A DNA stretch of 64,000 bases from Mercurialis annua (lineage: Eukaryota > Streptophyta > Magnoliopsida > Malpighiales > Euphorbiaceae), in assembly GCF_937616625.2 (NCBI RefSeq), contig NC_065570.1, positions 48,165,665-48,229,664 on the forward strand, in the 5' to 3' direction. How positions within the stretch are numbered: position 1 is the stretch's first letter; each line of letters opens with the position of its first letter. Positions 32,160 to 44,819 of the stretch are shown one piece after another. The notes under the pieces are model-generated. The model was not told the DNA's origin. It was given only the letters and a program-made list of their open reading frames with translations, and did not search any database. The position numbers and the translations under genes are program-made.

Positions 32160-32980
32160 AAAATGCTAGATGCTACTCAATTTGAGCAGTTAACTGATGT
32201 TAATGGAGTTGAGGTCGAGCTATTCGAATCAACTGCAGAGTTGAGTTCGAACATTAAAATATATAGAAGGCCCACGCAAATAGAGTCAACTCTACAGTTG
32301 ATCGAGTAGTAATTACTTTTTATCTTTTATTAATTAATTCGAGAAGCAAACAAAGCATTTTACCCATATGAAGCAAAACACTATTATAGTATAAACACAT
32401 GAAGGATCTGCGAGGTTGCACTACGTTCGTTCTATGGTAGTATTTTTCGACTAAACCAACATTAAAAGAAAATGAAAAGTACCAATAAAATTACTATGCA
32501 GAGTTTACTCCTTGTTCACCGGAGAATATGCACTGAGAAACACTGAAAGACAAATGGCAAAACAAATTTCTTTAACATGAATATGTTATAAATATAAAAT
32601 TTCGGAGTTCAAAAGTGATTACATAGAACTCGGTGCAAGATATCTCGGGATAAACGTAGCAAAAGCCAGAATTCTTTTTAAGGCAAACCTTAAATCATAA
32701 TTGCAAGTATAATTTGCAAATGATAACAAAGCAACAATCAACTTAACCTTCTGCAGAAGTTGCAATACTCAACTTTCATATGAAACCCAAATAGATACCA
32801 CATTTCAAAAATATTCATAATTTGAAAGGACACAAGAAAACAGCAATGATACAAAAAAAAGCTTTAACATTCCCATATTTAAGCTTCATTCTCAACGAAG
32901 TACGACTAGAACAATAGCCTATTAAATTTGCAAATACCATCACAATACATATTATCTTCTTATAGCTAATCTCTTAGAAA
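32160..32980. other. Convergent IQD/F-box intergenic region, duplicated elsewhere
   Basis: No gene. The stretch GCAAACAAAGCATTTTACCC near 32346 and the following TATGAAGCAAAACACTAT recur near 53306, 56487 and 62930, in each case downstream (3') of an F-box copy. The segment with CTACTCAATTTGAGCAGTTAA (32174) recurs near 35942. These mark the left edge of the duplicated F-box unit. Confidence 0.75.
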
Positions 32981-34144
32981 CTAGCAGTCGACGGGCTTGG
33001 TGTGAGGTATCAATGTATCATTACCTTTGTCAAGTAATGCTAGGCTCTCCACATGCCTATAAGCAAAAGTCACGTAAAATTTAAAATTCAAAGCATTCAG
33101 ATTTTTTACCCATCCGTTCTTTATATTATACGAGGCTATTCGTCGTCCTCTATAGAATAGAATCAATACTTCACCATTATCTCTAAACTCAAGCACTCTT
33201 GAACTTCCTCTCCAGCGTTTTCCAATTGCTGCTAACTTCATCCATGCACCACAATTGTGTTCTTTCATCACCCATATATGACACTCATAAGCGCTATCCC
33301 GTGCTTGATGGATGACTGCAATCGATGATTCTCCAAATGCTTTCATTTTCAAATATGATTTGTCAACATATTCCAAACATTCAGGCAACGATATCTCTCA
33401 AAACATCTCATCCCTTAAGTCAAATACCAACACCACATTCTTTGTCTCAGCAATTATTGGCCAATAGAATCTTCCATCGACGAAAGAAGGATCAATTAAC
33501 CAATTGATATCTTCTCTACACTTGCAAGCAACATTAGTGATTTTCTTCCAAGAAGTAAAATTGAGCGAATAGAGAAGGACCTCGCTAATAGAGTCAGCCA
33601 AAAACCGAGCCACTAACAATTTGTAATCGTTGGTTCTTGAATCAAAACCAAACCCACATAACTTTTGGGAGGTAAAACTGACAATAAGAAAATTAGATTC
33701 GCGTATGAGCAAGGATTTTCTAATGGAAGGGTTCCAAATAATAAACTCACTATAGCTAAAGGTACCGAAACAGACAAGACCGTTACTAGAGCCAATCACA
33801 GTGAAGTAACTGGCTCGGTTGAAAGGCGGATGGAGAGACATGTACTCATCGAGATCTTTGTTGTCGAAATTCAGATAGTATTCGCTACAGTAATAGGCGG
33901 GACACAAAAGGAAGTAATGGCTATGACTGTTAGATGAGAAAGCAGAGATAAAATGAGGGGTTTTGATGATACAATTCCATAATTTGCAGACACAACTGAA
34001 TTTCAAAATGGACTTGACACGCAATCTGCTTAATATTTGAACTAAAACCTCTTCAGGCGAGTATCCTGACATCTTCTTTGTTTTTTTCATTATCATAGTA
34101 TTTTGGTTAGATGAACGTAATTTTGTCAAATTATCTCTTGCCAT
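32981..34144 (-). pseudogene. F-box/FBA protein gene with one nonsense codon
   Basis: A single-exon frame of 388 codons is interrupted only by TGA at 33400-33398. The F-box is at the start (SPEEVLVQILSRLRVKSILK, then CVCKLWNCIIKTPHFISAF). The F-box-associated (FBA) region follows: FIIWNPSIRKSL, GFGFDSRTNDYKLLVARF, FVDGRFYWP, VLVFDLRDEMF. Directly after DEMF, where the intact paralogues read GEISLPECL or REISLPECL, this copy has the stop, so CGA to TGA (Arg) or GGA to TGA would explain it. The rest of the frame (IAVIH, WVMKEHNCGAWMKLA, YRHVESLALLDKGND) is preserved to the normal end. The most likely family start is one of the Met codons at 34096 or 34090, aligned with the neighbour paralogue. 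A 248-residue truncated F-box protein could still be made. It is convergent with the IQD gene. Confidence 0.88.
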
Positions 34145-34279
34145 TTATATACTATAGTAGAATGCAAAGAGGAGCGTTTTGTGGAATTACCGTAGGGTTT
34201 CAGATAAGTTGATGCGGCTGAATCCCAATTGATCAAGACCTAGAGGAGGCTCTCGTTAACAAAGGGTTTTGACAAAAAA

Positions 34280-34405
34280 AAAAAAAATCAAACACTTCAC
34301 TCAACAGAAAATTTGGGCGGGGATTCAATTCAACAGTTTCAGTGCGAAGCCATTTAACATAATTGTGGTATTATTGTCTTTTATTTTTAACATTTTTTAA
34401 GGAAA
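34280..34405 (+). pseudogene. Duplicated 3' end of the IQD last exon
   Basis: AATCAAACACTTCACTC, then AGAAAATTTG, GATTCA and GAAGCCATTTAACA match the end of the IQD coding sequence (31875-31965) and its first UTR bases (TTATTTTTAACATTTTTT), with several indels and a preceding A-run. It is a non-coding remnant on the same strand as IQD, placed just upstream (5' side) of the F-box pseudogene. Confidence 0.8.
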
Positions 34406-34419
34406 AATTGCACTACTAG

Positions 34420-34692
34420 CAGTGGCGGAACCACGACTCGCACTAAGGAGGGTCAATTTTTTTACGTTCGGCTATTTAAAAAAATCAAATGGCAATAAAA
34501 CACTATAAATCTGTAAATTTGCAGTTGTAGGGGTGGTTCCCTATAGGGAAAAAAACGCCCCTAAGCACATATAGGGGCGGTTTTCAGGGGGAGTCTACAT
34601 AAAAAAATCCAAAAGTATCTATTTTTTCTTAGTTTTTTTTCCAATGAGGAGGGTCGGCCGACCCTCCTCGACCCTCCCTAGTTCCGCCACTG
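34420..34692. mobile_element. hAT-type MITE, 273 bp
   Basis: The ends are CAGTGGCGGAACCACG and the complement of CTAGTTCCGCCACTG, flanked by a perfect 8-bp target duplication ACTACTAG (34412-34419 and 34693-34700). Internal short GGGGCGG/CCGCCCC-like motifs are also inverted. It sits inside the duplicated IQD 3' sequence, so it is younger than that duplication. Confidence 0.92.
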
Positions 34693-34754
34693 ACTACTAG
34701 TATCTAAACTTTTTAAAATTTTATATTTAGGTGTCTACACTTTTATTATAGGAA

Positions 34755-35672
34755 ACAAGGTCATACATGATGCCCCTACAGTTTGAGGTCAGGATCAGGT
34801 GAGCCTTTAAAATCTGAAAAAGTTCAATTATGCTCCAAACGTTTAAATTTTTTGAACAAGTAGGCCCTCCGATTTGACACCATCTATAATTCCGTTACTT
34901 CAATACTATGTAGCTATTTTTGCTTAATAAGGCATTGTATAACCAAAAATTAACTGAGAGAAAGACTTTACCTTGCAATTTTGGCACCTGTAAAACCTCT
35001 GCCCTGGGTTTCTTTTCGGTACAAGAGTGCAATGCGATTTCCAGAGAATTTACACTACCTAATGTGAACTTTATATGTGTATTCGAAATTGTTATTTATT
35101 TGCATACTCCTTGCTAAAGAAGACGAAGAAGAGGGCTTATATTGAATTGAAAATTAATTTATTTTGTAGGTTTTGTGGTGTTTGGGATTTAGAAATTTAG
35201 GGATTTGGTTGGGCATTTGGAAATTAGGGTTTAAATTAGAAGAAGATGACTCTTATAAAAGTCATGTCATTAATTATAAGTCATGTCGTTAATGGAAACG
35301 GTAAAAAATAGCTACGTGGGATTGAAACAATAGAGTTTGAGACGGTGTTAAACTAGAGGCATTGCTTGTTCAAAATTTTAAATATGGGGGGCACAATTGA
35401 ATCTTTTCAGACGTTAAGGGTTCACTTGATCCTGACCCCAAACTATAGGAGCATGAATGACTCTTTTTTTCTAATGAAAAAATCATGTCATTAATAGCAA
35501 CAGTAAATAAATAGCCACGTAGGATTGAAGTAACGTAGTCAGAGAGATGTTAAACTAGAGGGTCTGTTTGTTTAAAATTTCAAACGTTAAGAGCACATTT
35601 GAACTTTTCTGAATTTTGAGGGCTCATTTAATCCTCACTCCGAATCATGGGTGTGTGGATGACCCTTTTCAC
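34755..35672. mobile_element. MULE-like element with a duplicated right arm
   Basis: The left arm begins AAGGTCATACATGATG and shares, in inverted form, TAACATC/GATGTTA-type, CAAACGTTTAAA and GTAACG blocks with the right side. The right side has two tandem copies of the arm (about 35276-35466 and 35476-35672), each with GTTAAACTAGAGG and CTTTTCNGA. The centre (34919-35160) is less AT-rich, with GGCACCTGTAAAACCTCTGC, and is open for 65 codons; it may be captured host DNA. No clear target duplication was found, so the boundaries are approximate. Confidence 0.6.
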
Positions 35673-35804
35673 TTTATTATTTTCATTTAAACGTATGAAC
35701 TTGTTTGCTTTGTATCAAACTATTGTTTTTAACATGTTATAGCAGGTTTTGCAAGTTAAATACTACAACTATATTTATGAATACAGCATTTATATTTATG
35801 CAAC

Positions 35805-36110
35805 ATTTTTGGGTGTCATTGGATCTGAGTATATGGTGATATTGGGATCTTACATGAATACTAATGTAATATAAGTAAATGATAAAATCAGAGATATGTG
35901 ATATAATGGTTTGAGCAATTACTTTACAATGTACTAGATGATGCTCAGTTTGAGCAGTTAACCGCTAATTATTAGGAATTGGATTGATCAATAATTGAAA
36001 TTGATTCGATGGTACTCAAGTCAAGATCAAGCTACTCGAGTCAACTATAGAGTTCAGTTCAAGCTTTAAAATATTCCATTCAATAAGTTTATGAAGCTAA
36101 TTGAGTTTTA
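35805..36110 (+). pseudogene. Continuation of duplicated IQD 3' UTR and flank
   Basis: TTTTTGGGTGTCATTGGATC, GAGTATATGGTGATATT and ACTAATGTAATATAA follow the IQD 3' UTR at 32011-32080, and CTCAGTTTGAGCAGTTAA follows the flank at 32174. It is the other half of the duplicated block whose first part is at 34280-34405, the two being pushed apart by the hAT MITE and the MULE-like element. Non-coding. Confidence 0.75.
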
Positions 36111-36363
36111 ATTAAATTCTTTTAACTTTTATTACTAAATATATTTGTAGTAAATTCTAATATAAGTTAACGTTTTTATATAGATTATTGAATCAAATTA
36201 AGCCAAGATCATTTTCCAATTATGATATCGAATTAGAATAAAATCTTTACATCAAGTAGAATATATTTATTATTATATAACTTCATCGATTTATACATCT
36301 TGATTATGTTTTCTATACTTTGTAATTTAATCATGCGAGGGAATATATATATATAGTTTAAAA

Positions 36364-36730
36364 GAGAACCCAAAACAGTGTATATTGAACAGTGTTTTGG
36401 GTTTAAATTACTAAAAACCTCCACTTTTTACATGAATCTTCATAATAACCAGCTAAAGACAAACAAGTGCGTATGTTTATTTTTGTAATTTCCTTTGTTA
36501 CTTGAAATAAATATCTCCCATGTTGAACTTATTTACCAAAAATGTATATGAATAGCATAAAGTAGAACCCAAAAAACTGTACATTGAACAGTGTTTTGGA
36601 TTCGAATTACTAAAAAACTTCACTTTTTATCACAATTTTCATAAAAACCCATAAAAGACAAATAAGTATATATGTCTACTTTTGTAATTTCTGGTGTTAT
36701 TTGAAACATATTGTCCACAATGGTGAATCC
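36364..36730. repeat. Two diverged tandem copies of a ~199-bp sequence
   Basis: Copy starts are near 36366 and 36565. Both contain GAACCCAAAA, TTGAACAGTGTTTTGG and AATTACTAAAAA, followed by CACTTTTTA and TTTTTGTAATTTC or close variants. Identity is moderate, so it is an old duplication. No gene. Confidence 0.7.
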
Positions 36731-36770
36731 AATTACAGATATATTATGTATTCACCTGTACTTATTATTC

Positions 36771-38745
36771 AAACGACATCAATTATAAACGACAGAAAGA
36801 AATGAAGCAAAATTCATACGGTGGACTTTTAAAATTGTAGAACGACATTGTAGTGATATACAGAGCTAACGTTTTATAGGTTTACATAATTACATTATAC
36901 TAATGCCTCATAAGTTAAAATAAGGTGGAAAAGTAGTATTTCTCCTCCTTCTAACTATAAATGTTACACTTCAACCCTTAGATTTTATCTTTTAATAATT
37001 TAATTATTTGTGTAAAATTAATTAATTATTTAAATGATGAAATTTTATTAATTTAATACTAAAATAAATATATTTAATAAAATAGTATACAGTCACAATT
37101 GTTTTATTTTGTTAATTGGGATAAGGAAAATACCATAGTGGCTATATAGAAAATAAAATAATGAAATTATTTATAATTTATTTAAATTTTATGAAGTTAT
37201 TTTTTTACAAGAGCGCGCACACTATACGTGCATTTTTAATTTAAATATATATAATAAATTAAAATAAATTGAATATTCGGATATATAAAAATTTAGTCAA
37301 AAGGATAAGTAGGCTTATAACTTGAATCTTCTATCTTCATCCATGAATATAATCTCGATGAATATAATAAAATAATATAAATTTAAAATAACTAAAAAAA
37401 TTATTGTTTACTATACATTAAAACTGAAAGAAAACGACATCAATTATAAACGACAGAAAGAAATGAAGCAAAATTCATACGGTGGACTTTTAAAATGGTA
37501 GAACGACATTGTAGTGATATACAGAGCTAACGTTTTATAGGTTTACATAATTACATTATACTAATGCCTAATAAGTTAAAATAAGGTGGAAAAGTAGTAT
37601 TTCTCCTCCTTCTAACTATAAATGTTACACTTCAACCCTTAGGTTTTATCTTTTAACAATTTAATTATTTGTGTAAAATTAATTAATTATTTAAATGATG
37701 AAGTTTTATTAATTTAATACTAAAATAAATATATTTAATAAAATAGTATACAGTCACAATTGTTTTATTTTGTTAATTGGGATAAGGAAAATACCATAGT
37801 GGCTATATAGAAAATAAAATAATGAAATTATTTATAATTTATTTAAATTTTATGAAGTTATTTTTTTACAAGAGCGCGCACACTATACGTGCATTTTTAA
37901 TTTAAATATATATAATAAATTAAAATAAATTGAATATTCGGATATATAAAAATTTAGTCAAAAGGATAAGTAGGCTTATAACTTGAATCTTCTATCTTCA
38001 TCCATGAATATAATCTCGATGAATATAATAAAATAATATAAATTTAAAATAACTAAAAAAATTATTGTTTACTATACATTAAAACTGAAAGAAAACGACA
38101 TCAATTATAAACGACAGAAAGAAATGAAGCAAAATTCATACGGTGGACTTTTAAAATGGTAGAACGACATTGTAGTGATATACAGAGCTAACGTTTTATA
38201 GGTTTACATAATTACATTATACTAATGCCTAATAAGTTAAAATAAGGTGGAAAAGTAGTATTTCTCCTCCTTCTAACTATAAATGTTACACTTCAACCCT
38301 TAGGTTTTATCTTTTAACAATTTAATTATTTGTGTAAAATTAATTAATTATTTAAATGATGAAATTTTATTAATTTAATACTAAAATAAATATATTTAAT
38401 AAAATAGTATACAGTCACAATTGTTTTATTTTGTTAATTGGGATAAGGAAAATACCATAGTGGCTATATAGAAAATAAAATAATGAAATTATTTATAATT
38501 TATTTAAATTTTATGAAGTTATTTTTTTTACAAGAGCGCGCACACTATACGTGCATTTTTAATTTAAATATATATAATAAATTAAAATAAATTGAATATT
38601 CGGATATATAAAAATTTAGTCAAAAGGATAAGTAGGCTTATAACTTGAATCTTCTATCTTCATCCATGAATATAATCTCCATGAATATAATAAAATAATA
38701 TAAATTTAAAATAACTAAAAAAATTATTGTTTACAAATAATGACA
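36771..38745. repeat. Tandem triplication of a 661-bp AT-rich unit
   Basis: The landmark AAACGACATCAATTATAAAC starts at 36771, 37432 and 38093, a constant 661-bp period. Copies two and three are almost identical. Copy one differs by a few substitutions (for example AAATTGTAG versus AAATGGTAG, CCTCATAAG versus CCTAATAAG). The third copy stops shortly before its end (about 38736). No open frame or element ends are seen in the unit. Confidence 0.95.
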
Positions 38746-38829
38746 ATTAGTTATCTAAAAAGTGATGACATGAGTAGTGATTACAATAGAAGTGGTCTTG
38801 CTAATACTCCCTCCGTCCCACAAAGATAG

Positions 38830-41800
38830 TGTCACGACCCGAAATCTCGAGTCGAGACCGGCGCTAGGGAATGGGAGTGGTTGCTCCGAAACCCGTAGCA
38901 AGCCTGAAAAAAACACTATAAATTTTTCGCTTTTAAAAAGAAACGTATGACACATTTATTAAATAACTGATGGGACAAAACATCAGAGTTAAAATGCGCT
39001 TTAAAATATTTGATTACAATAAGACTATACTAATCTACTGCGGACAACTAGAACTTAAAACCTTCTTTACAGTCTTTTATCAAAGTAGACTTCCGAGAAA
39101 TAAACGTTCGGAAGCCTTCATCAAAATCGGACCAGCTTTCCTGAAAAATAATTCCACAACGTGGGTCAGATATACTGGTGAGTTCATGCCGTTACAAATA
39201 AATATTTCATAAAGTTAAAAACCGTTTTATATTTAAAATAACTTTATGTATTTTCGAAATCCTTTGTAAACATCTTTAAAACAATTGAAGCCTGAGCTCA
39301 CACATAACATATTTCAATCAAGACTTCAATATCAAAGAATGTCAACCATATACGTTGACCTTTAAATTAAACCACATTTCTTAAATTCGTCCATCTACAT
39401 TGATGGCGAAACTTATCAACACATCATACATGCATAATCTTATGGGACCGATAGCACAGCCAACCGATCAACCATATCCACAACATACATAAATCTTAAG
39501 GGACCGATAGCACAACCAACCGATCAACCTTATTCACCTGAGACCGATAGCACAGCCAACCGATCTAATACACACACACACACATACACAATATTATGGG
39601 ACCGATAGCACAGCCAACCGATCAACCATATTCACCTGAGACCGATAGCACCGCCAACCGATCTAACACACACACATAATATATTATGGGACCGATAGCA
39701 CAGCCAACCGATCAACCATATTCACCTGAGACCGATAGCACAGCCAACCGATCTAACATACACACACAATCCTGACATCGATAGCACAGCCAACCGATGT
39801 AACACACACACACAATCCTGACATCGATAGCACAGCCAACCGATGTAACACACACACACACAATCCTGACATCGATAGCACAGCCAACCGATGTAACACA
39901 CACACACAATCCTGACATCGATAGCACAGCCAACCGATGTAACACACACACATAATCCTGACATCGATAGCACAGCCAACCGATGTAACACACACACACA
40001 ATCCTGACATCGATAGCACAGCCAACCGATGTAACACACACACACAATCCTGACATCGATAGCACAGCCAACCGATGTAACACACACACATAATCCTGAC
40101 ATCGATAGCACAGCCAACCGATGTAACACACACACATAATCCTGACATCGATAGCACAGCCAACCGATGTAACACACACACATAATCCTGACATCGATAG
40201 CACAGCCAACCGATGTAACACACACACATAATCCTGACATCGATAGCACAGCCAACCGATGTAACACACACACATAATCCTGACATCGATAGCACAGCCA
40301 ACCGATGTAACACACATTCAAGCATAAGCAATTGCATAATAATTTTAAAAACTATGTGTGTACCTTTCTACATCAAAATAATATATACATATAGTATATA
40401 CATAAAACATACATCCATACAAGGCATGTAAATATATAACACCGCAACACATATATCACATAGTATATTAAAATAGGAGACTTTACGAATACCGAAATGT
40501 AAAAACATGTACTCACAGAAACCGTTTAACTACGGTATTACTCCGTCAATGCTCCTTTAAACAACTCCGTTAATTCCCTTGGTCCTCCGACCCGATAGCT
40601 CGACAACTTATCGAATCTAGTTAGGATCAAAATATTAATTCTCTTAATTAATAAAATCCTACTCTGGAATTAACTCTGTACCATCTTAATTCAATTTAAT
40701 TAATTAATTCTAATCCCCAAATAATTTCTTATTTAATAAGTTCATAACTTATTTTATTCATGTAATTTTTTCTTTACTTATCTCTTTTTTACACATAAAA
40801 CCATTATTCAGAAATATTCATTTAAATATTTCATTTTTCATAAAAATACTTTATTATATAAAATATATTTCCTTATATCAATAATACTTTCCACTTCAAG
40901 GTTAATTATTTAAATTTATTAAAACATCCCCGTATTATCTTAAATTCCACTTTTGGTTAAAATACCAAAATACCCTCAAACTTTTCAAAATTGACCATTT
41001 AGGTCCTTTCGTAATTCAATCGATTTTAATATCGACAAAATTACTTAAAATATCCAAAATCATTTTACCTCAGATTATTAACAAATATAATCTGGAAACT
41101 TTGGCTAACATACCATGTAGCCTTTCAACTTTGGAAAAATACGATTTAACTCAAAAACTCTAGTTTTCGGCAAACATATCCAATTCTTTCAAAAATCATC
41201 AAGATTCTTTAAAATTCTCAAAATCATTTCACATCAGATTATACACATCAATAATCTGGAAATATGGTTAAAATACTGATTGGTCCTTTGTTTTTTTAAA
41301 AAATACAATTTAAACCTAAAACTTTAAATTTTGACAATCAAGTCCGAATCAATTGAAAATCACATCAATCAATCCTTTAAATAGTCTAAGCTTACTCATC
41401 AACTCAATTTTATGATCTCACATTTAATTCATAGACATGCAACACAATTTAGATTAAAATCGAAACTTTTAATTTCTTAAGTATTCATCAATTATGGATA
41501 ATCCAATCAAATTAACCAAAACATATTTATTTTAATTATCATACTAAAACAGCAGCCCCAAAATTAAAATAAATTATTTTTCATAATTTTAACAATTTTA
41601 ACAATTTAAAACCGTATAAACAATTAATAATCAAAACCGATTATTAATCCGTCAAAACACCTCAACTAAATCAATTAAATTCCATAAATAATCAACATAT
41701 ATATTTCATACATTTTTCATGAATAATTTCTGTCCAGAAATTAAAATGATAAAAATACCCTTTTTAAACATTTTTTTACCGATTAAACTATTATAAAAAT

Positions 41801-43306
41801 TAAACCCGATTAACAAACCATTAAAAATTCACCATTAAACATTTATTCACCATCAACCCAACATCTAACTCAAACATAAACCAATTTATTTCCAGAAATT
41901 TAAAATCCATTTATTTATCATTTTTAAGCGATTTTTAAGTCTTTAAAACTATTAAAAATCGAACTCCAAGCCATTAAATTAATACCCGAAATGTTTAACA
42001 TTTTTAATCCACAAAAATCACACTTTAAAGCATATTTTAACCTCATGAAGTAGATCAGCCCAGAAATTAAAAATAATAATTTAATTTCACGGAAAAATTA
42101 ATTCAAAACCGAAACCCATCTCTTTAAACTAATTACCCACTATTTTTAACACTTTTAATCCATGGATATCACATTGTTAAACATATATAAAAATAGTATT
42201 TAACATCAGCCCATAAATTAAAATTAATTTAATTTCCCATATATAAAAATTAATTCAAACCGAATATATCAAAACTATGCACAAAAACCGAATTAAACAC
42301 AATTAAACCACAAATTTCAACAACTAAAACACATAATATAAGCTTATTAAACATCAGAAAATAAACACAAAGTTTTGAGCTAGCGATTATACCTTGATCC
42401 TACATGCAATTGTAGATTAGTAATTAGCGGGTGATTTCCAACGTTTTTCGTTAAGGAATTATTGAGAAATAACAAATGAATAATATAGCTAAGGGTAAAT
42501 GGTGAGTTGAGAGCATTCAACAATGGAGGTAAAAGAAATTTGCTGGAAATGAAGTGGGGAAGAAGACTTAGGATATTTATTAGTCTAGGCAAAATTACAA
42601 GTTTGCCCTTGTGGCAATTTCGTAAATAAATCAAAGTTTATGGTAAAATTGACTTTTACCATTTTCGATATTTAATTCTCCCAAATATTTCCAAATATTA
42701 TTTCATGAATAATAACTTCCAAATTATTATCTCGGGACGTCTATTTTATTTTATAATGAATTTTCTTTATTAATTCTGCAGTCCAATTGCAGTCCGGCTA
42801 AAATATACTTTTTCGTCCAAAAATTCTCAAATTTATTCCTTGCACTCCAAATATATTAATAAGCTTCCTCGATTATTTAAATTCTCAATTTGAACTTAAA
42901 TAATACGTTTCCTTAGTCCTGATTACTTAAATCCTGACGAACCCAGCGGTTCGATTTGAGCTGCATTGTTCTTTAAATTTCTGCATTGTTTCTCATTCAA
43001 ATTTTATAAAATAAAATTCATAAAATTGAAGAGGACGTCGATAGCTTCGATTTGACATATAGATCATCGAATTCTGATGTCGGAATAGAACGATATGAAT
43101 TTTGGAAGTTCGTCATTCCAAAATTGTCATATTATTATACTTATCCAAAAATTTCCAAAATAATTTCTTATGATTCCAATATTTTTATGGGCTTCCCTAA
43201 ATATTTAAATTCTCCATTTGAATTTAAATATCACTTCTTATAATCCCAATCGTCCAAATTACGACATATATCTTAATTTAATAATCCAAAATTCCGGGTT
43301 ATTACA
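38830..43306 (-). repeat. 3' LTR (4,477 bp)
   Basis: Carries a 46-bp tandem array (39771-40316). Upstream of it are looser GGGACCGATAGCACAGCC / GAGACCGATAGCACAGCC repeats (39440-39760). Near 42380-42640, on the minus strand, a less AT-rich segment with TAATAAATATCC resembles the promoter and transcription start zone. Short open frames in the LTR are not genes. Confidence 0.95.
39771..40316. repeat. 46-bp tandem array in the 3' LTR, 12 copies
   Basis: Twelve copies of a unit beginning CCTGACATCGATAGCACAGC and ending in a CA run, with a constant 46-bp period apart from one 48-bp copy (39817-39864) that has an extra CA. Because 46 is not a multiple of three, all three minus frames stay open through the array and give cysteine-rich pseudo-peptides, which are not proteins. 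Confidence 0.97.
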
Positions 43307-43322
43307 TTCTCCCCTCCTTAAA
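43307..43322 (-). promoter_or_regulatory. Polypurine tract of the 11.4-kb element
   Basis: Just inside the left LTR the plus strand reads TTCTCCCCTCCTTAAAA, a purine tract (AAGGAGGGGAGAA) on the minus strand, ending at the LTR boundary. Confidence 0.8.
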
Positions 43323-43879
43323 ATAATTCGTCCTCGAATTATAATATCACTTATACTCCAACATTTTCTTTTCCACATCATCAATACTTCTTTGAAGACT
43401 TTTCCATTTAACTCTCAGAATGTTTCATACCATGTTGTTCATTATTCTATAAACATATCTCCTTATTTAGGCCTTACAAGGTATATTTTCCTTGTCCTAT
43501 TCCTTTCTTTACATTACAGAGCCAATGTCTCAGCGTACGTACGTTAAAAACTTATCTGTTTAAAATTACTTTGTTTTCCACTTATAAAATCATGGCATAA
43601 TTGTGCACCGGTGTGATGACTTCTCTCATCACCAAGAGTTGCAATGACATTCCTCTTTTCTTTTCAACATACATAATGTACATGATGCATGTCCTAATAG
43701 TGAACATAATATGAATGTAGTGATGCAATTCTATTCTTGCCAATGCAATGCCGGCATAAATCGTCTCCGGGCACAATCATGTGTTTATAAAACATTCCTT
43801 TTTCATTAAACACATTTGTTTTTATAAAAATGGCGCCATCGTAAGTTTCTATAGACATAGGGTTCTGCAAAATCACTTA

Positions 43880-44807
43880 TTCCAAAAGATTTATATCGTC
43901 TCTTCTCTTATTTGCCTTGAAGTTTGGTTTCCATAGCCAAAACATTCATCTCTAACTTCATTCAGTCGTGAGGGGTCAGGAATTTTACCAAATTGGATTA
44001 ATGCACTTTCCAGTTGTCTTACACCGTCGACAACTTGCACAAAATCCCTGTCTCTCTGACTCAACAGTCCTATAAACTGAGGTCATAATCCCTTCACAAA
44101 CATGATGTTTACTCTGACTCGATCTGTCATCAAGTCTGGAGCAAATCTGCTCAATCGATTAAACTCGGTAACATATTCCTGAACAGATCTGTTACCTCGA
44201 GTTAACGATAACAGTTTGTCCCGGTTACCTTCGATTACCGCAAACGGTAAGAAGAAATCCTTATATCTGGTCACAAACTCTGCCCATGTTATATGACCCA
44301 TTATTGGTCCAATTACTTGTCGAAACCAATCCTTGGCTGGACCTTTCATCGACATCTCCATTAACAACATTGTCTGTCTTTCGTTAGCTTGAAGTCTATG
44401 AGCATTTTGCTCGACTTCTTCCAAAAAGTCTAACGCATCACTTGATCCATCAAAATCCTTTGGGTTCAGTTTTACGTATGCTAACACCAGATCTCTATCA
44501 AAATTTCTCTCTTCTCATGCTGGTGTTGCATCTACTGTCCTATTATTAACACACAACTCCACCAATCCGTAACTTCTGTTACTAACTGATGTATATCAAC
44601 ATTGGGTTGTTGCGGCATTCCTGGTGCCTGCACATTCCCAGCTTGATATACTCTAGGTCCTTTTCGACCTCTACCTTGTCCACGGCCTCTATCTGCCGGT
44701 TGAACCGGTACACGTTCATTATCTAAGGCTTTTCCTAAAGTCTCGTTTAATCGCCGTGCGCTTGCACGCGCTCGTGTATTTCTTTGCTCGGCCATTCTAA
44801 AGCACAA
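43880..44807 (-). pseudogene. Degenerate gypsy gag
   Basis: The N-terminal part (from the Met at about 44795) reads MAEQRNTRARASARRLNE, with an Arg/Gly-rich RGRGQGRGRKGPR stretch. After a frame break near 44560-44532 the Gag core appears (44487-44083): LAYVKLNPKDFDGSSDALDF, MKGPAKDWFRQVIGPIMGHI, LTRGNRSVQEYVTEFNRLSR. A TGA stop precedes the core and another follows ...MFVKGL at 44085-44083. After the latter, the same frame continues with PQFIGLLSQRDRDFVQVVDG. No zinc knuckle or protease follows. Several independent lesions make a functional Gag from this copy unlikely, so mobilisation would need proteins from a related element. Confidence 0.85.
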
Positions 44808-44819
44808 AGAAATCTAAAC

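Noticed and set aside
39712..40337. Three overlapping minus-strand open frames of about 200 codons, cysteine-rich and repetitive
   Set aside because: They are produced by the 46-bp tandem array: since 46 is not divisible by three, every frame passes through the same unit and stays open. The same happens in the other LTR at 46655-47278.
42380..42634. An 84-codon minus-strand gene inside each LTR
   Set aside because: It is part of the LTR (identical at 49321-49575) near its presumed promoter; no domain and no separate evidence of coding.
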